Shown here piece after piece: positions 1 through 12,720 of a DNA stretch of 64,000 nt (positions are counted from its first letter, which is position 1; every line of letters begins with the position of its first letter). The notes below the pieces were generated by a model. That model did no database searches. It saw only the letters and a program-made list of their open reading frames with translations, and was not told the DNA's origin. Source of the stretch: Anopheles merus. Lineage: Eukaryota > Arthropoda > Insecta > Diptera > Culicidae. The stretch is taken from NCBI RefSeq assembly GCF_017562075.2, contig NC_054084.1, forward strand, positions 26,412,246-26,476,245. Direction: 5' to 3'. Both the position numbers and the translations under genes were made by a program.

Positions 1-3000
1 TTATGGATTTACTAAATAAACAGCACCAACTTTTGAGATAATTTATTGAGGCAATTTGGAATTGCCCGGCTGCCAGCAGGCCACCCTAGACTAAACTTTC
101 CCAATAATGTGGACCCTTCTCAAAGCTGGGTGTGCTCCATCTCCCCCCATCGATGGGTCAATGCGTGGCCCGGGGGGAAAGGAATCGGAGTTGAACTGGT
201 TAGCTGACTGGTTCGACAAGAAAAAAAGGCATTGCAAGCAACCGCAACTGTTGTTTTGCGCTCCCGCTTGATAAACGAAAAAAGAGCATTTCCGGTTGAT
301 CGGGTAGATCTTAGGCGCGGCCTGCCGGAATGTGTGCGGTTCGGTTTCGTGGTCGGTTGGGCCGAAAAGTTCGATCCTGTCCTGGCTGAGAGAATGGGCG
401 GAGGTCTCTGTCGAACGCATTCGCTTCGCACCCGGCACTGGGCTATTTACGCCTCTTCCCAAAACACACAAATCTATTTATGGTCGGGCGCAGCTGTGCG
501 CGTCCCCGGGAAATCAATGAATGGGTCTTTTGTCTTACTTCTAGATTGGTCCACTAAAGCACTCTCGGCAGAGCAAACAAAAAGTTGCCGGCACGAAACA
601 CGCAGGAGCGCAGGAGTGGTGCATAGGGAAGCTTATAGGAGAAAGCTAGAACTCAATCTGGATGCTGGGCCGGTTTAACCTTCTTGAAATTAATGAAAAA
701 GAGAGATAGAGAACGAATAAGAACAATTTATTGTGTGTGTATGGGGGTCCTCATAGCCAAACACTCCTGCACGGTTTGCTTTGTAACTTCAAGCTCGAGG
801 TTTTTGTTTTGTCTCCTCCCATTTCGGAGTGTAAATGTCAGCAAGAAGCAAGTGACAACAGCAGCAGCAGCCGCACTGTGACCATCATCGTTTTTCCATC
901 AAAAACGATCACAAAGTTGAAATGAGATTTGTCTCCGTTTCGTTCCGTTTCGCCGCGTGTGGCTTTTTTGTGTTATTGTTACCTTGTACGAATTTGACTA
1001 CCGCAATGGTTCGTTTGGAAGAGTTACGAATCCAATCCCGCTGGATGAAGCATGCAATTTAGTTGGATGTCACAGCCCAGAAGTACATCGAACTCGGAAA
1101 ACTGGCTGTTGCCAGCGTGGACAGTGGTGGATCATGGGTATAACACAAAAAAAAATGTTACGTTTCGAGACTGCCGCTGTGTGGTGCATAGCTTGATGTC
1201 CATTTTTTCCCACACACGTCTGAGAGTTTCCTGATGAGGTTACTGGTGTTTCTCTGGCATGGCTACGAAAAAACGGCAAGCTGTTCTGAGTAGATACCGA
1301 CTGGTTGCAGGATTTTGTGGAAAATTGACCACCGCGAAAAGACGACAGCGCAGCGGACGACGGTTAGGGCTCATTTCATCTCGATACACAAAATTGAAAA
1401 CTAGTTCGTTTTGTTGATACAAATGGTTAGTGGAATGCTTATGAAACAGCTGCTACTGATGCTGGTGAGGGTTTTTTTTTCTTTTTTCTTTGATAAACTT
1501 TTACGGTAGGTAGTGACATCTTACCTTCAATGATGGAAGGACTGGAACTGTTGCTGAGTGCTAAAGCTTCCATTGTTGTTGCAGTGCAATTTAAACGTCA
1601 AAGTGAACATTATTGCGACTCCTCAAGGGACACTGATTATTGGTGTGACTGATGGGTACTACTAACACTGTGTTATAATGTCCCGTCGGACGCAGTCGAG
1701 CACTGACTTTTACCATGGCACATCTGAACATCTCTGAATGTAACTGTACAGAGTTACAGCATTGGAGGGGGAAAAAACGGGAATGAAGATGATATGCCTT
1801 TGCCCAAGCTGGACAAGCTGGAAGAGTGCAAAACTTCACCCAATTTGTTCAACCACACCGAGTTGCCTACGTTTCACGCTTACGGCCCCAATATCTTGCG
1901 GTATTGAAAATTCCATCTGCACAGGCAGCATCAGAAAGAAAGAAAAGGAACAAAACTGGAGCTCCGAAAAGCAACGATTCCAGTTGCGCGCTCGAGCATG
2001 AGGGGGGGGGGGGGGGGCAGAATTGGTAACATCATTTTCTTGTTCGTTTCGCTGTTCAAGTCACCGCGTCTACCAGCCGGCAATGGCACTCCTTCCGCCC
2101 CTGTCTGTGAATGGATGCGCGCGTGGGAACTACTGCCGAAGGAAAAGTTGTTTTTCTTTGAACAATTCTCAATTACATTGGCCACCACATTTCACCCGTT
2201 GTGAGCGCACCTTTCGGTGCACAGGACAGGGGTGAGCGGTAAACGCAACGCAGGCATTACATGACCCGTTCGAAAGAAAAGTTGGTCCACCTTTTTATAG
2301 CAGTGCAGGCCAGCAGTGCAAGGAGGAGGAGAAATGCGAACACCGACATAAAGCTGGCGAGTTCATTCCGGATGAGCTATAAAGTGATTGTCCCGATGGG
2401 AAGGCAGGACAGTGTTCCTTTTCTCCCCTCCCCCAGGGTGAGATGATGTCACCTGGTGGTTATGTCGCAGGCACGGAGCGACGAACGGACAAGTCTTGTA
2501 AGAAATGGGAACTTGCAAAAGGTTGGGTAAATGGTCTCACCGGGCTGCAATCTCGGTGTGTCTCAATGGATGCACTAAGTATGGGACTGATGACACGATA
2601 ATATCACCGTGCCACAACCGTCGGTGTATACTCGCTGGAAGAGCTGCAGTTCGGGATCGCCACTCTTTGGAGCCGATGCATCTGCCGTAAGGTCACGGGG
2701 AAAGTGGCATCGGTTCGGTGTCAGGATTTATCTACATTTTATCAGTTAGCAGTTTTAAAAGTAGATTTTCCATTCCGTACGATCCATCGCGCACCGGTGC
2801 TCCGTGTGAGCGTGTCGGCTCTGTGTTACCGTGAACATAGTGGTTTCGGCACAGACTGCTGGTTGGAAGGAGTGTTGTAATGTTGGCAACACAGGCCCGG
2901 AAGCGACTGAGAGATGAAGTTTAGCGAAATGAACTAACTTTTGGCCCCCTCGAACGGTTAGATTTGAAATCGTTTGCAAGAGGGTGGGCATTGAGTGTGT

Positions 3001-3600
3001 TGGAGGCGTTTTTTTTTATCCAGTTCCGGTTCATCTCCGGGAGCAGAAATCGAAACCTCATCGGCGGGTGGTACTGTGGAAGAATTACTAGAATTGCCAC
3101 CCAGTTTTATTTTGGTTTGGGGAGAAGGATAAATGCTTGCATTTTGGAGGTTGGCTTTTCTTATTCGATTCAGGTTGATAAAATCAGTTGACGGTGGTAT
3201 ACCTCTTGCTCCGCACACACACACATACACACAACGGGTTCTGGTCATCCTGGATCCTGTACTTGGCAACGATCGGTTTCTCCACACATGTACCACGCGT
3301 GTCAGGTGTATGGCATCGGTGCGACGAGGCTGTCAACATAGAAATTCAATTTCGCCCGGAACACACACACGTATCCATTGGTCATGGTTACAATAGCTAC
3401 GGTTTCCGGAGAATTGGAAACATGGCTCTTTTTGTTTGTAACAAGGACGGTTGGTGTAGAAAAGAGATGTGGTAGGTAGGGAACGATAGAGGCCAGGGTA
3501 ATTCAAGTGATTGGTAATCGTTCGAGTCGTGCATGTCGGGCTTTTTTCGTCTGGGTCCGGCAATGAAACGGAACAACTTTTCAGTTTTTTTTGTTTCGAA
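1..3600. other. No gene recognised; GC-mixed unique DNA
   Basis: Open frames up to 148 codons (232-678) have no recognisable domain and are overlapped by opposite-strand frames. Contains a CAG run near 860-870, G16 at 2002 and a CA/TA run at 3214-3234. Confidence 0.6.
2002..2017 (+). repeat. Poly-G run of 16
   Basis: Sixteen consecutive G. Length uncertain if the sequence came from short reads. Confidence 0.9.
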
Positions 3601-4030
3601 GCGAATTTTCATTTCATTGAGTGTGCGAATCGTTGCAGCAGTTGGGTGAGTTGATGCGATTTTTCTGGCAAAGCGAGTGAGGATCGTTTGATGAAATGAA
3701 TTGATGATTTTTTAAGCCCTTTTTAATTTCCATTAAGTTTTATCAATTTTTTCCCATTGATGTACTGAATTAAAATATTATATCTCGACTATTTGCATGA
3801 ATGATCAACATGCAGTAATTACAATCTCACTGGAAATAATCGTAGTTTCAGTAAAGTAAAATTTATGACATTTTTAATTACTTTGTGCAATGTGGGTTGC
3901 ATACATTTTGGCGATTTGGCAACATGATTATGAAACTTTATGGTAACTTTATAGCAAATCATAAAAGCAGAGTTTTATTCATTTGAAACAATTTCCAAAT
4001 TACTAAATAAATTCAACCGCCGAAAGATAG
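3601..4030. other. AT-rich island, nothing recognised
   Basis: AT-rich unique sequence with T-runs. I see no repeat, hairpin of note or coding frame. Confidence 0.55.
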
Positions 4031-7000
4031 TTTGTTTTAACGTTCTCTCGTGAGCTGAATCATTGAGTTGAACTGTTTCGTTAGCAGCAACTTGGGATGT
4101 TTTAATGGTTTTCGCACAATTTGTCGAGTATCTGTCACCAGCATGATCCACATGCTTCGTACGCCAACTATCTCCCGCTTAGTTGCTGCCTCCTGCGTCA
4201 CAACTTTATCGTACGGTAGCACTTGTAGCTTGCTAGACGATGAATCAAATCATCATTTTGTGCGGTCGCAGGTGTTTTATAGATAGAAATAACAAACCGA
4301 ACCCGATTCGGCGCCCCCACCTAACTACATCCATCCAACATCCAGCCGCAGCAACTGGGAGCGTGAAAAGCAAATAGTTTAAGTCTTCTCTACGCCCGCC
4401 CATCATTCCTTCTCCCGTTGCTTTGTAAGACACCCATTTTCGCACGCTGCACCCCTAATGCTTGTTAGAAGCACAGCATCTTCTTCGCAGACTTTGAGAC
4501 GGAAACTAGTGTTGCGTTGTCGGGATCGGGATCGGGTGCAGCCGTCGTGCGTCTTCTGTCTGCGGAATGATCCATGCCGCGTACGAAAAATGTTATCCGC
4601 TCGTCGTTTTTCATAACTTAGTCAGCGGTTTTTCGGGCCGGGCGCTCAAGGTGGGAGGGAATCGTTTCCCACATGAGCAGTTCCCGGGCGGAACCACCAA
4701 CCGTCGCAACGACGCGGGAGCGCACGCCCGGCATGGCGAAGTGAAACGTGCAATTCTCAGTTCATTACGTGCTCGCTTCATCGAATTTCCAACCCGAAAC
4801 GAACCGAAACGAAGCTGCTAGGGACCTCATCGTGATGAGGTGTCGGCGGAAAGGGTACGGAGCGAGATGCGGTGGTTGGGGGCAGTTTCACTTGAAGTTT
4901 TAATTATGAGAAATAAGTTTCAGCACGTAATTCAATCCTGAAGTGAAATTGTTTAGCAGAAAGTTTGATCAAATTACGAAGCTAGTTGAAAATCTCGCTT
5001 GGCTTGCGGTCGTTGGGAAACACGCCAAACAAAACAAAAAATGCCATCCTTCAGTGCGCAGTGCTTTTCTCATTCTCACTCAGCACACATGCACACACAC
5101 AACTACATACATCTCGCTCTTTGCTTAGCTCATCGGTGCGCTGTAACACGTTATTGCACACTGTTTATAGCAATCAGAGTTGTTAGTGTGCTTCGTTGCG
5201 TGTAGTACATCTCCCGGTGAATGAGATTGTGGTACGGGCAAAAGGGAAACATTTTGGTACCCCTGCAGGGAGAAAAGCTGCTAGTATTTACCTTTTCCTT
5301 TCTCCCAGCAGCAACACCGTGTGCTTCTTCTACGCGAAGCCAGCGGGGAAGGAAACGGTGGTACTTTTAATTAGTTTTATAAAATCAAACATTTAACCCG
5401 CTCGCTGCTCCTCGCTGCGGAGAAAGCGTTGCGAGATCCGTTCGAATGTCAAATTTAAAGATGCCGTTGTGAGCTGTTCCCTTGTTTGTCGAATTTTCTA
5501 TCGTCCACTTTACCTTACCTTACCCACCTTACCTTGGTGTTAGAAGTATTTCAGACGTTCGGTAATAAGCTTACTGGTGCGAGCAGATGGCAAGGCAGTT
5601 TTATGCAGTTGTAGCATACTTTTACCAATGTCTGATGAAGAAGTCGTTGCGTTTGAGAAAACAAAACAAACTTTTTCAATTCTTGCATTCAATCAAAACG
5701 GCTGACCCGTCCTGAAACAAAGCACACCGGTATAGAAATAGAAAAAGGACCCATTTTCGCTTAAACGTTACTGATTACCGATCGTGTCCAAGCGGTTGGA
5801 AAGATTCTTTCGGATGCGTACAAGCCTACCCAGCATCAGGCTTTGCTGCTGGTCTCCATTGCCAAAAAAAGGAAGAGAAAAAGGGTCCTCTAAGGGTCCT
5901 TCTGATGGAAGCTCAACAAATAAACGCAAAATATTCCCCCGATTCTCATCGCCGTGCCCGCATTAGGGTTACTGCATCACGGTGGTCCTTCTGGTCTCTC
6001 TCCGAAGGGTTCTTTAATAAGCCGGCCACCATCAACCGTGCCACTCACTGTGTGTGTTTGTCTCTGTGTTTGTGTGGATTCAAAGTGATAGGAAAAGTTT
6101 TCCCTCACCCCACGGCCGCAAACCATTCCACTACTTTTAGGAGCGCTACCCCTAGTGGTAGTTTCGCTCTGCCGGCGCCGGATGCCTACTTCAGCAAAAG
6201 GGAAAATTAATTCATGATCATGTTCCGGCGCGTGTTTACTTACTAGCTTACTATACAATCCCCGCCCCTTAAAAGTGCTCCTTGGGGAGGTCTTGCGCAA
6301 TCGTGCGTCGGAGTGTGGCTCCTTCGAAGCTGGGTGCTAGGATGTTCCACCGCGTGCGTGCATGATGATGTGCGGAAGATGATGCGTCATTGTCCGGGAA
6401 TGGGGGAAGAATTTGATGGGATCCTGATTGTGGGGTGGTTGCTGCAGAGACCAGATTCTTTCTCCAATCATGTGTATATCTATGGGTTTTTTTGTGTATA
6501 CTCTCTCCCCTGCAACTTCATTGGATATAGGGTACTGCACGCGCGTGCGATGTATGCTCTGCGTTTTATGGCAGTCATTCTCATCGTCGGGATGTGTCTG
6601 TTTTCGCATAAATCACAACTCAGGCCTCTCTGGTGTGGTGCGACAAAAGATGCTTGAAGAAAGGAATGGGCCGTCGTGTTGGTGTTTGTGGGCGTCTGGA
6701 CCGCGTCGTTTCGTACATCAAACGAGATGAGGTGGAAATACTGTTGAGGCCCAGTACGCCTAGTAAAAGATGTACACCAAGGGAGCATACTGCTATTCCG
6801 GGCACAAGGAAAAGTGATGAAAAAAACAGTGACAAGTTGCAGACTTTAAGCTCGAAACTACTCGAGAAAGAGAGAAAGAGAGGATTCAAAACACGAGATA
6901 GAAGTTTTTAGTGCTTTCTAAAGAGGATACAAAAAAGGAATGTGTTTAAATAGAATGAGGCAGCACTCTTTTGCGTAGGAAGGCAAAAAAAAGGTAGACG

Positions 7001-7290
7001 ACCTGCACTATGGACGCTAGCACTCGCACACACTCGCACACACACTTATTACCGAGCACGAGCAGCGTGGTGTCGAGTGTGCGCCATAATTATACTGCCT
7101 AGTCATGCGGGAGCACTTAATCTTGTCTCTTGACTATCGGGCAACGCAGGGTAATGGAGCAGCTGTCACTGTTACGGGTAGTTTTCATCCCCCTCGGTCC
7201 TGTGAACACTTTGGGGTTGGGAGATTCACGAGTGTATTAAAGCGTTGTGTGTGTGGATATGCTTTTCAACCCGGAGCTCTGGGATTGTGG
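4031..7290. other. No gene recognised; GC-mixed unique DNA
   Basis: Holds a small GGGATC tandem at 4521-4536, CA runs near 5090, the TTACC repeat at 5509 and an ACTCGCACAC tandem near 7021-7045. The overlapping frames between 6313 and 6911 on both strands show no domain. Confidence 0.6.
5509..5536 (+). repeat. TTACC-rich tandem repeat
   Basis: TTTACCTTACCTTACC, then CACC and TTACCTTGG. A pentanucleotide repeat; its complement contains GGTAAG strings that could mimic 5' splice sites. Confidence 0.7.
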
Positions 7291-7972
7291 TGCTAGTTCT
7301 GGGATTGATTTATGATGGAGTACTGATAGGAAGAATACAGCTAAGCTCGGGCGGGTTGTTTGGCTGAAGTTGTTGCTAATGGATTTTTATTCCATGTCAA
7401 GTGATTAATTTGAATTCTTTCGAGACTGGGTTGATAATTGTAGAAACGACCAAAACATGTACAGACGTAACTAGACATTCATCAAGGCTATGTGTTGAAT
7501 AATATGTTACGATTTTGAACGAGAAATACGTATGCTTGTTTTTTTTTCTTAATGAGGTGATTCTTGTTTGGAACGTCATTATAAATGCGAAATGCTTAAG
7601 CATAGCAAAATTGTCCACATTATTTCTTGTTGGAATACACTGGTGATAGTTGAAAAGACTTTGAAATGAGAAATAAAAATGTCTGGTTACCATCATCATT
7701 GATTTCTCTTCTTATGGCAACAAACTTGGCTAACATTTAACCGAAAAATAAGTGTGTATTTTGAAAAAAAAAATCTTATTTAAAGGGAGCTTGACATTTG
7801 ATGATTGTCATTTATGAAATGATTGAGAAGAGTAAGAAAATGCTGATTCCCATTGAATTACTTTTGTTTGATTGTTGTACGGACATTGTCATGTATTTGC
7901 TGCAGAATGGTTAAATATGGTTATTTATTCCGACAAGAATTCTATTGGAAACAACTTGTTGATGTATTGATA

Positions 7973-8493
7973 CCAGTGTTGTTAATTGTCGACATTTTTT
8001 ATAATATTCGCAGTAAGCGGCTGTCAAAATCATTTTTCGATCATGATATTCATGATTACCATGGCACGACTTTCCCAAAGCTACAATCTTTTGTGCAATA
8101 ACAATCATGATTTTGTGATGACATGATTGCGAAAAAAGTAGAATGAATGTCATTTAACATTTTTCCTGCGCAGTCAGAACTGCTTAATCGTGCATTTAGC
8201 GATACTTAGCTATTAGACCACTTGATATTTTCACTCAGTCAACCTGAAAAATGGTGTTCACTTACTGGAGGATAGAAATTCACGCGAAAACACGAAAAAA
8301 TACCCATTTTTGATGAAGTTCACTTGAACATGAAAAATCAAAAAGTCAAATGATTGTACCAAAAAATATCATCGTTTTAAATGATATTTTTTCCATGATT
8401 GTCGAATGAAAGCGTGAATCTAGAAAGCGATGCTTCAAAAAGTATCATTTTGTAAAATAGTATGTCGATGACTATCACCGTTCACAACACTGG
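7973..8493. mobile_element. hAT-like MITE (CAGTGTTG termini), degraded
   Basis: A 521 bp AT-rich segment bounded by perfect 10 bp inverted repeats: CCAGTGTTGT at 7973-7982 and ACAACACTGG at 8484-8493. A further inverted match lies just inside (TCGACAT 7989-7995 against ATGTCGA 8462-8468), so the similarity of the ends is unlikely to be accidental. CAGTGTTG is typical of hAT termini. The interior has many CATGATT/AATCATG motifs and a strong 12 bp palindrome at 8361-8392, and no coding capacity. The expected 8 bp target-site duplication is not visible (ATTGATAC and GGCCATTC flank the CAGTG ends), so either the flanks have decayed or the ends are mis-set. Confidence 0.6.
8361..8392. repeat. Perfect 12 bp palindrome with 8 nt loop
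   Basis: AAAAAATATCAT and ATGATATTTTTT flank CGTTTTAA. It lies inside the hAT-like MITE. AT-only stem, so weak as RNA. Confidence 0.85.
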
Positions 8494-9124
8494 GCCATTC
8501 TTAGAGTATTCAACGTATTCAGTATTCACGAAATTCACAAGACTTTTTGATAAAGCTTTGGGTATTTATCTCGACTAATTGAAGACTCCAAAAAGAATCA
8601 AAACAATGTTACGACCAGTTATTTATCGTAAGATACGATAAGTTGTCCTGTCTCCCACAATTTAGAGCAATATTTTTTACAGTCGTGTAGGATCTGATTT
8701 ATAACAGTGTCATCTTTCGATAAAAAGCGGTACTGCATGCCAATGTAAGTACACTTCTCGTCACTTCTCAATGTAAGAAATGTATCATATTTCATTTTAG
8801 CATATAAAAAAAATAAAACGATTTGATGTAACAAATCGTTTATCAACAAATGTCAATATCCGAATAGGAGAAACACATCTGTCATTTCGGTATGAATAAT
8901 ATCACTAAGTCTATCAAAAGTATTAAAAAAATAAACAAACCAATTTTGTACAGCTCTCACAAAGCTCTTTACAAGCAAATGTATTGAGCTATTAATGATT
9001 TTGCTCTTTTACATTAATGCAAAACTTCTGTTGCCATATCTTACTAACGATGCTCAACAGCGCTGGTGCGATAATGATGAAAAAGTTTTACTAGAAAAAC
9101 AAAAGGGGTGTTCATAGTGAATGC

Positions 9125-9140
9125 CTCTCTCTCTCTCTCT
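9125..9140 (+). repeat. (CT)8 microsatellite
   Basis: Short pure CT run. Confidence 0.85.
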
Positions 9141-10309
9141 CCCGAAATAATTCTACAACAACGACTCGGTAAGTTACTATCGCCCCACCACCTATTATTA
9201 CTCGCGTAGAACGCTCCCCGATCCCTGTTTTGGGGCCAAATAAACTCAAAATGCCAAAAGCAGCCCGCAATAAAAGGCCTTAACCCCCTCGCCACCGCAT
9301 AGCGCGAGAGTGAGAGAGCAAGAGCGGTAGTGTCACAATAAAGTCAATTGAGCAGAGTTCCACCGAGAAAAGACCTCCCGTTGCAATGCAGCAATCCACT
9401 GTTCCGCTCCACCATTTTTCATCGTTTGGAAAACAATTTAGTATCGTTTCGCATAGTTTCGCATTGGAGTCTTCTTTTTTCCTTGTTGCTTTCCCTTACG
9501 CTGGAGTAGCGATCGTTTTGGTCGCCTTTTTTGTGTGCTTGTTGCCTTTCTCCCCCTCCCCTTTACGGCTAAGGATCCTTTTTCGTGCGAAATAACTGAA
9601 AAAATAGAACCCTCCCTGAGACGGAGCTGGCAACGACAGCAAATGGAAGGAAGAGTAACAGCGGTTAACCCACTGGGACACGCGTGAAAACCCGGAACAT
9701 CCGGACCGTTCACCCGTGCGGTGTTGCCTTTAGCCGGCTAGGTGGATGTTTGCGTATGTGCGCAATCGGTTTTCGGTGTCGTTTTCATTTCGTTTGGTGG
9801 TTAAGTCCGGTTTTGGAAGGTTTTCTGCCGGCTCATGTCCTTTTTTCTGTTTCTTTTTCTCGTCGGTCCGGTTGTTGCTGTTGCTTTCACTGCTCGAGTC
9901 AACCTCTGTTATTATAGCGCGTGTGGTTATCCTTCCCTTGCTTGGATACCGAATATGGTAGTAGGAGTGTGTGTGTGAACCGATACTCCGGTACGGTTAT
10001 TTGGACCCTCGACTTGGCTCGATCGTTTGCCATTCTTTCGGGGGGCGGCTGCTTCCGCTCTCTACGACCGTAGTTGATTGTGTTTTTGAGGGGCGCCGCT
10101 TGTCTCAATCGTTTATGTGCGTGCCTCTTGGTGTGTGTGTGTGTGTCGCTGCAAGAATCCGACCGGGAAAGAGGATGCCGGCACTTTGTTTGGAGAGAAA
10201 ATATTGTGTCTACCGCAGAAACTCGAATGAATGTGTGGAGGACAAACGTGCCTCAAGCACACGAGCGAGCGAGAGTATTGGACGGTTGGAAAGTTTCCGG
10301 CGTCGAATT

Positions 10310-10329
10310 CTGCTGCTGCTGCTGCTGCT
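10310..10329 (+). repeat. (CTG)7 repeat
   Basis: About seven CTG units; a cysteine or leucine run results in translated frames. Confidence 0.9.
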
Positions 10330-10745
10330 CACGAAACGGGCAGGGGTGTAGAACGCCCCAGACAGGAAAGCGGACAGGCATGATGGCTAATGTGGGATTT
10401 ATATGCGAAGATAGTCGGGCCGAATGCGTGGCGGCAGAGGTGCGAGAAACGAGCGATATGAACGGAGATAAGAATGGGGCAGAAGCGACCGTTGAGCGCG
10501 CCCGGCCGGTGGTGGGCGAGTGTGAAGAATAAGTAATTTATCATCTGCTCTTGAGGTCACCCAGGAGCGCTTTGTGCTTGAGTGTGGCCGTGCCGGTAGG
10601 GCAACGGGGAAAATTCTCGAGTGCAATTTTTTATGCGATGTGACCAACCAAGAAAAGGAAACCGTTGCGAATCGAAAGCACAACGGCTCTTTCACTGCCC
10701 ACTGCCACCCGACCCGGAAGGGATGATTTCAAAAGGTACCGTTGC

Positions 10746-10766
10746 GGGGGGGGGGGGGAGGGGGGG
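10746..10766 (+). repeat. Poly-G run, G13-A-G7
   Basis: Thirteen G, one A, seven G; potential G-quadruplex. Confidence 0.9.
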
Positions 10767-10929
10767 AGTTGGTTAAGGTTTTTGCGGTAGCCTGAAATTG
10801 ACGAGGCGACCACAGGGTGGCTGTGACAACGCCGTTCCTGATGATGACGCAGTTGAAGACGATCGCTGGAAGGCCTTGTTGTCCCCGGCCAGTGTCCGTT
10901 TATCGTCCGCTCCAATCTTTCCGCTCAGC

Positions 10930-10951
10930 GTGTGTGTGTGTGTGTGTGTGG
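10930..10951 (+). repeat. (GT)n microsatellite
   Basis: About 11 GT units; shorter GT runs lie nearby at 10131-10146 and about 11010-11020. Confidence 0.93.
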
Positions 10952-11534
10952 GAAGAGAAACAGAACAAAGCTTCCAAGATGACACCCTGTTTCTGGAGTG
11001 CTTCAGCTTGTGTGTGTGTGTTGTTTTTCACCAATGCGTACTGGGCCAGCTTCCAGCGCAGCAATTGCTGTCAGCATTTGTTATCGTATGTATGCGTTGC
11101 TGAAGATTCGTTTCCCTGTACGTACACTTCATCATATCCTGCAGCGGCAATACAGTGGTAGAGTTGGCCGTAATCACGTGGCGGGTGTTCGGTTTGGATC
11201 TGCCGTGTGTCGTCGTTTGAGTGGGAGACCGGCGGAGATAACACATTTACGGAATGAGGTTGTGATGTACTCTTTTTTTTGTTCGTGGTATCAATCGAAA
11301 CGTGCAGTCTCATCGAGCGTGTGTGCGATTACGCATGATTGAATGTTGGATTTGATGGACCTTCTGTTTGGGAATGCGTTTAAAGTGTTATAGTCTTCAA
11401 ATCACTATTGCAGAGGGTGATTTTACCTAATGTTCTTCCTTGTAGTAACATTGGAGTTTTTGTAGTTTAAGTGTGTAAAGCTTGAATGATGCGAAGTGTA
11501 CGAACATCGACATGCAGTATTGCTTTTTAGCAAA

Positions 11535-11543
11535 AGATGGCGC
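11535..11543 (+). promoter_or_regulatory. CTCF-like core motif AGATGGCGC
   Basis: Exact match to the AG(A/G)TGGCGC core known for insect CTCF. A 9-mer match alone is weak evidence of binding. Confidence 0.25.
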
Positions 11544-11749
11544 TTTTACTAATGAGATTCCTTCAAGATGTATAGCTTGTACAGCTTGCAGTAGAATGAA
11601 GGCGTAGAGATAGAATAACTTAGATTCAATAACTTATTTTTTTTTAATTATCTTTGGAGATGATACAACTGGGATAAGGACAAGAATAACAAACGAATAA
11701 TGAATTGTCTTACCAAATTTATTAATACAACAAGTGTATCCTTTTTGTC

Positions 11750-11814
11750 GTAAGAACGGCCTAGTTGGCCGTATCACTACATCATTACGGTTTACAGTCC
11801 CTGGTCGTTCTTAC
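11750..11814. repeat. Nested inverted repeats (GTAAGAACG...CGTTCTTAC)
   Basis: A perfect 9 bp stem (11750-11758 and 11806-11814) encloses a second perfect hairpin, ACGGCC-TAGTT-GGCCGT (11756-11772), and a CCGTA/TACGG pair (about 11769-11790). The stems overlap and would be alternatives. It may be the end of an unrecognised transposon. Confidence 0.65.
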
Positions 11815-12720
11815 TGCATATACAAACGACACTTACTAACCGTTTGAAACGCCTTTAAAATGTTGCTTCCTTTGATTCTCGTTAGGAGGGCAATAACGCA
11901 AATGTATGTTTAGTGTATCAAATTTAAGAATGCTGAATGCTTCATAATTTAGTGTTCCAACTAAAATATTGCTTCAAGTTTGGTTTTAGAAAAACTCTGA
12001 ACGCTCGCATTATTTACGTGCTGTTTAGATTTACTCAGTGTTGAACGACAATGGGGTAGGGAAATTAATAAACTGATTTGCTTCATTTTTCACGAATATG
12101 GAAAACTGTTTTAAGAACATAGCAGAAATTAGGTCGAAATATTTTCGGTCATCGCTAAAACGTACTTGAATCTACTTTAGCAGGTCTTTGACCTAAATGT
12201 AAATTTTATCCTTTTGTTTCTCTGGGGTACAAAAAGCTTAATCGACTTGTTCGGCTGTGATGTGTGACTGGTGCGATCTGACAGATTTTGGTGACAAAGG
12301 GTCGAAATGTTGCTGACACTTCTCAGCTGCCAGTTCTAGAAAAAGTGGTAAAACCAGCACAAACGTGCCTCTTCGTTTGTGAGTGTTTATTTTTGGAATA
12401 TTATTTATTCTGGGAAACGTTTCACATCTTCATCAATGTACTACGTTAATAAGAAAAACAAAAACCAAGTCAAATTTTTTAACAAAAAATTGAACACGTT
12501 AAGACCTTAAAACGGAACAGACAACCCGTGACAGTACCGGCCTGGTCTGGTGACTTATTTATTAAAATTATATTACTCCACGCTTCTCCCGTTATGCATA
12601 TTTTAATTTTAATGCAATCCAACACCTCATGCACATTTGTTTTTCCTTTTAATAAAATTGTTCTACCGTAGCGTGGCATCACGAGCGCCTAATAGAATTT
12701 ACATACACATTCCCTCGGTT

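Larger units (their letters stand above)
7291..9060. other. AT-rich island around the hAT-like MITE
   Basis: Outside 7973-8493 I see only AT-rich unique DNA. The frames of about 80-100 codons here are Ile/Phe/Lys-rich and unrecognised. Confidence 0.55.
9061..11350. other. GC-richer block with many simple repeats, no gene
   Basis: CT, GT, CTG and poly-G runs (listed separately). Frames up to 152 codons (10074-10532) are translations of GT/CTG-rich sequence without domains. Confidence 0.6.
11351..12720. other. AT-rich island
   Basis: Contains one CTCF-like core (11535), the nested hairpin at 11750-11814 and otherwise AT-rich unique DNA without frames longer than about 67 codons. Confidence 0.55.

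Noticed and set aside
12271..12285. ATCTGACAGAT identical to the inner end of the Harbinger-like MITE arms
   Set aside because: Only a short palindromic 11-mer is shared; no arm sequence flanks it, so it is probably coincidence.
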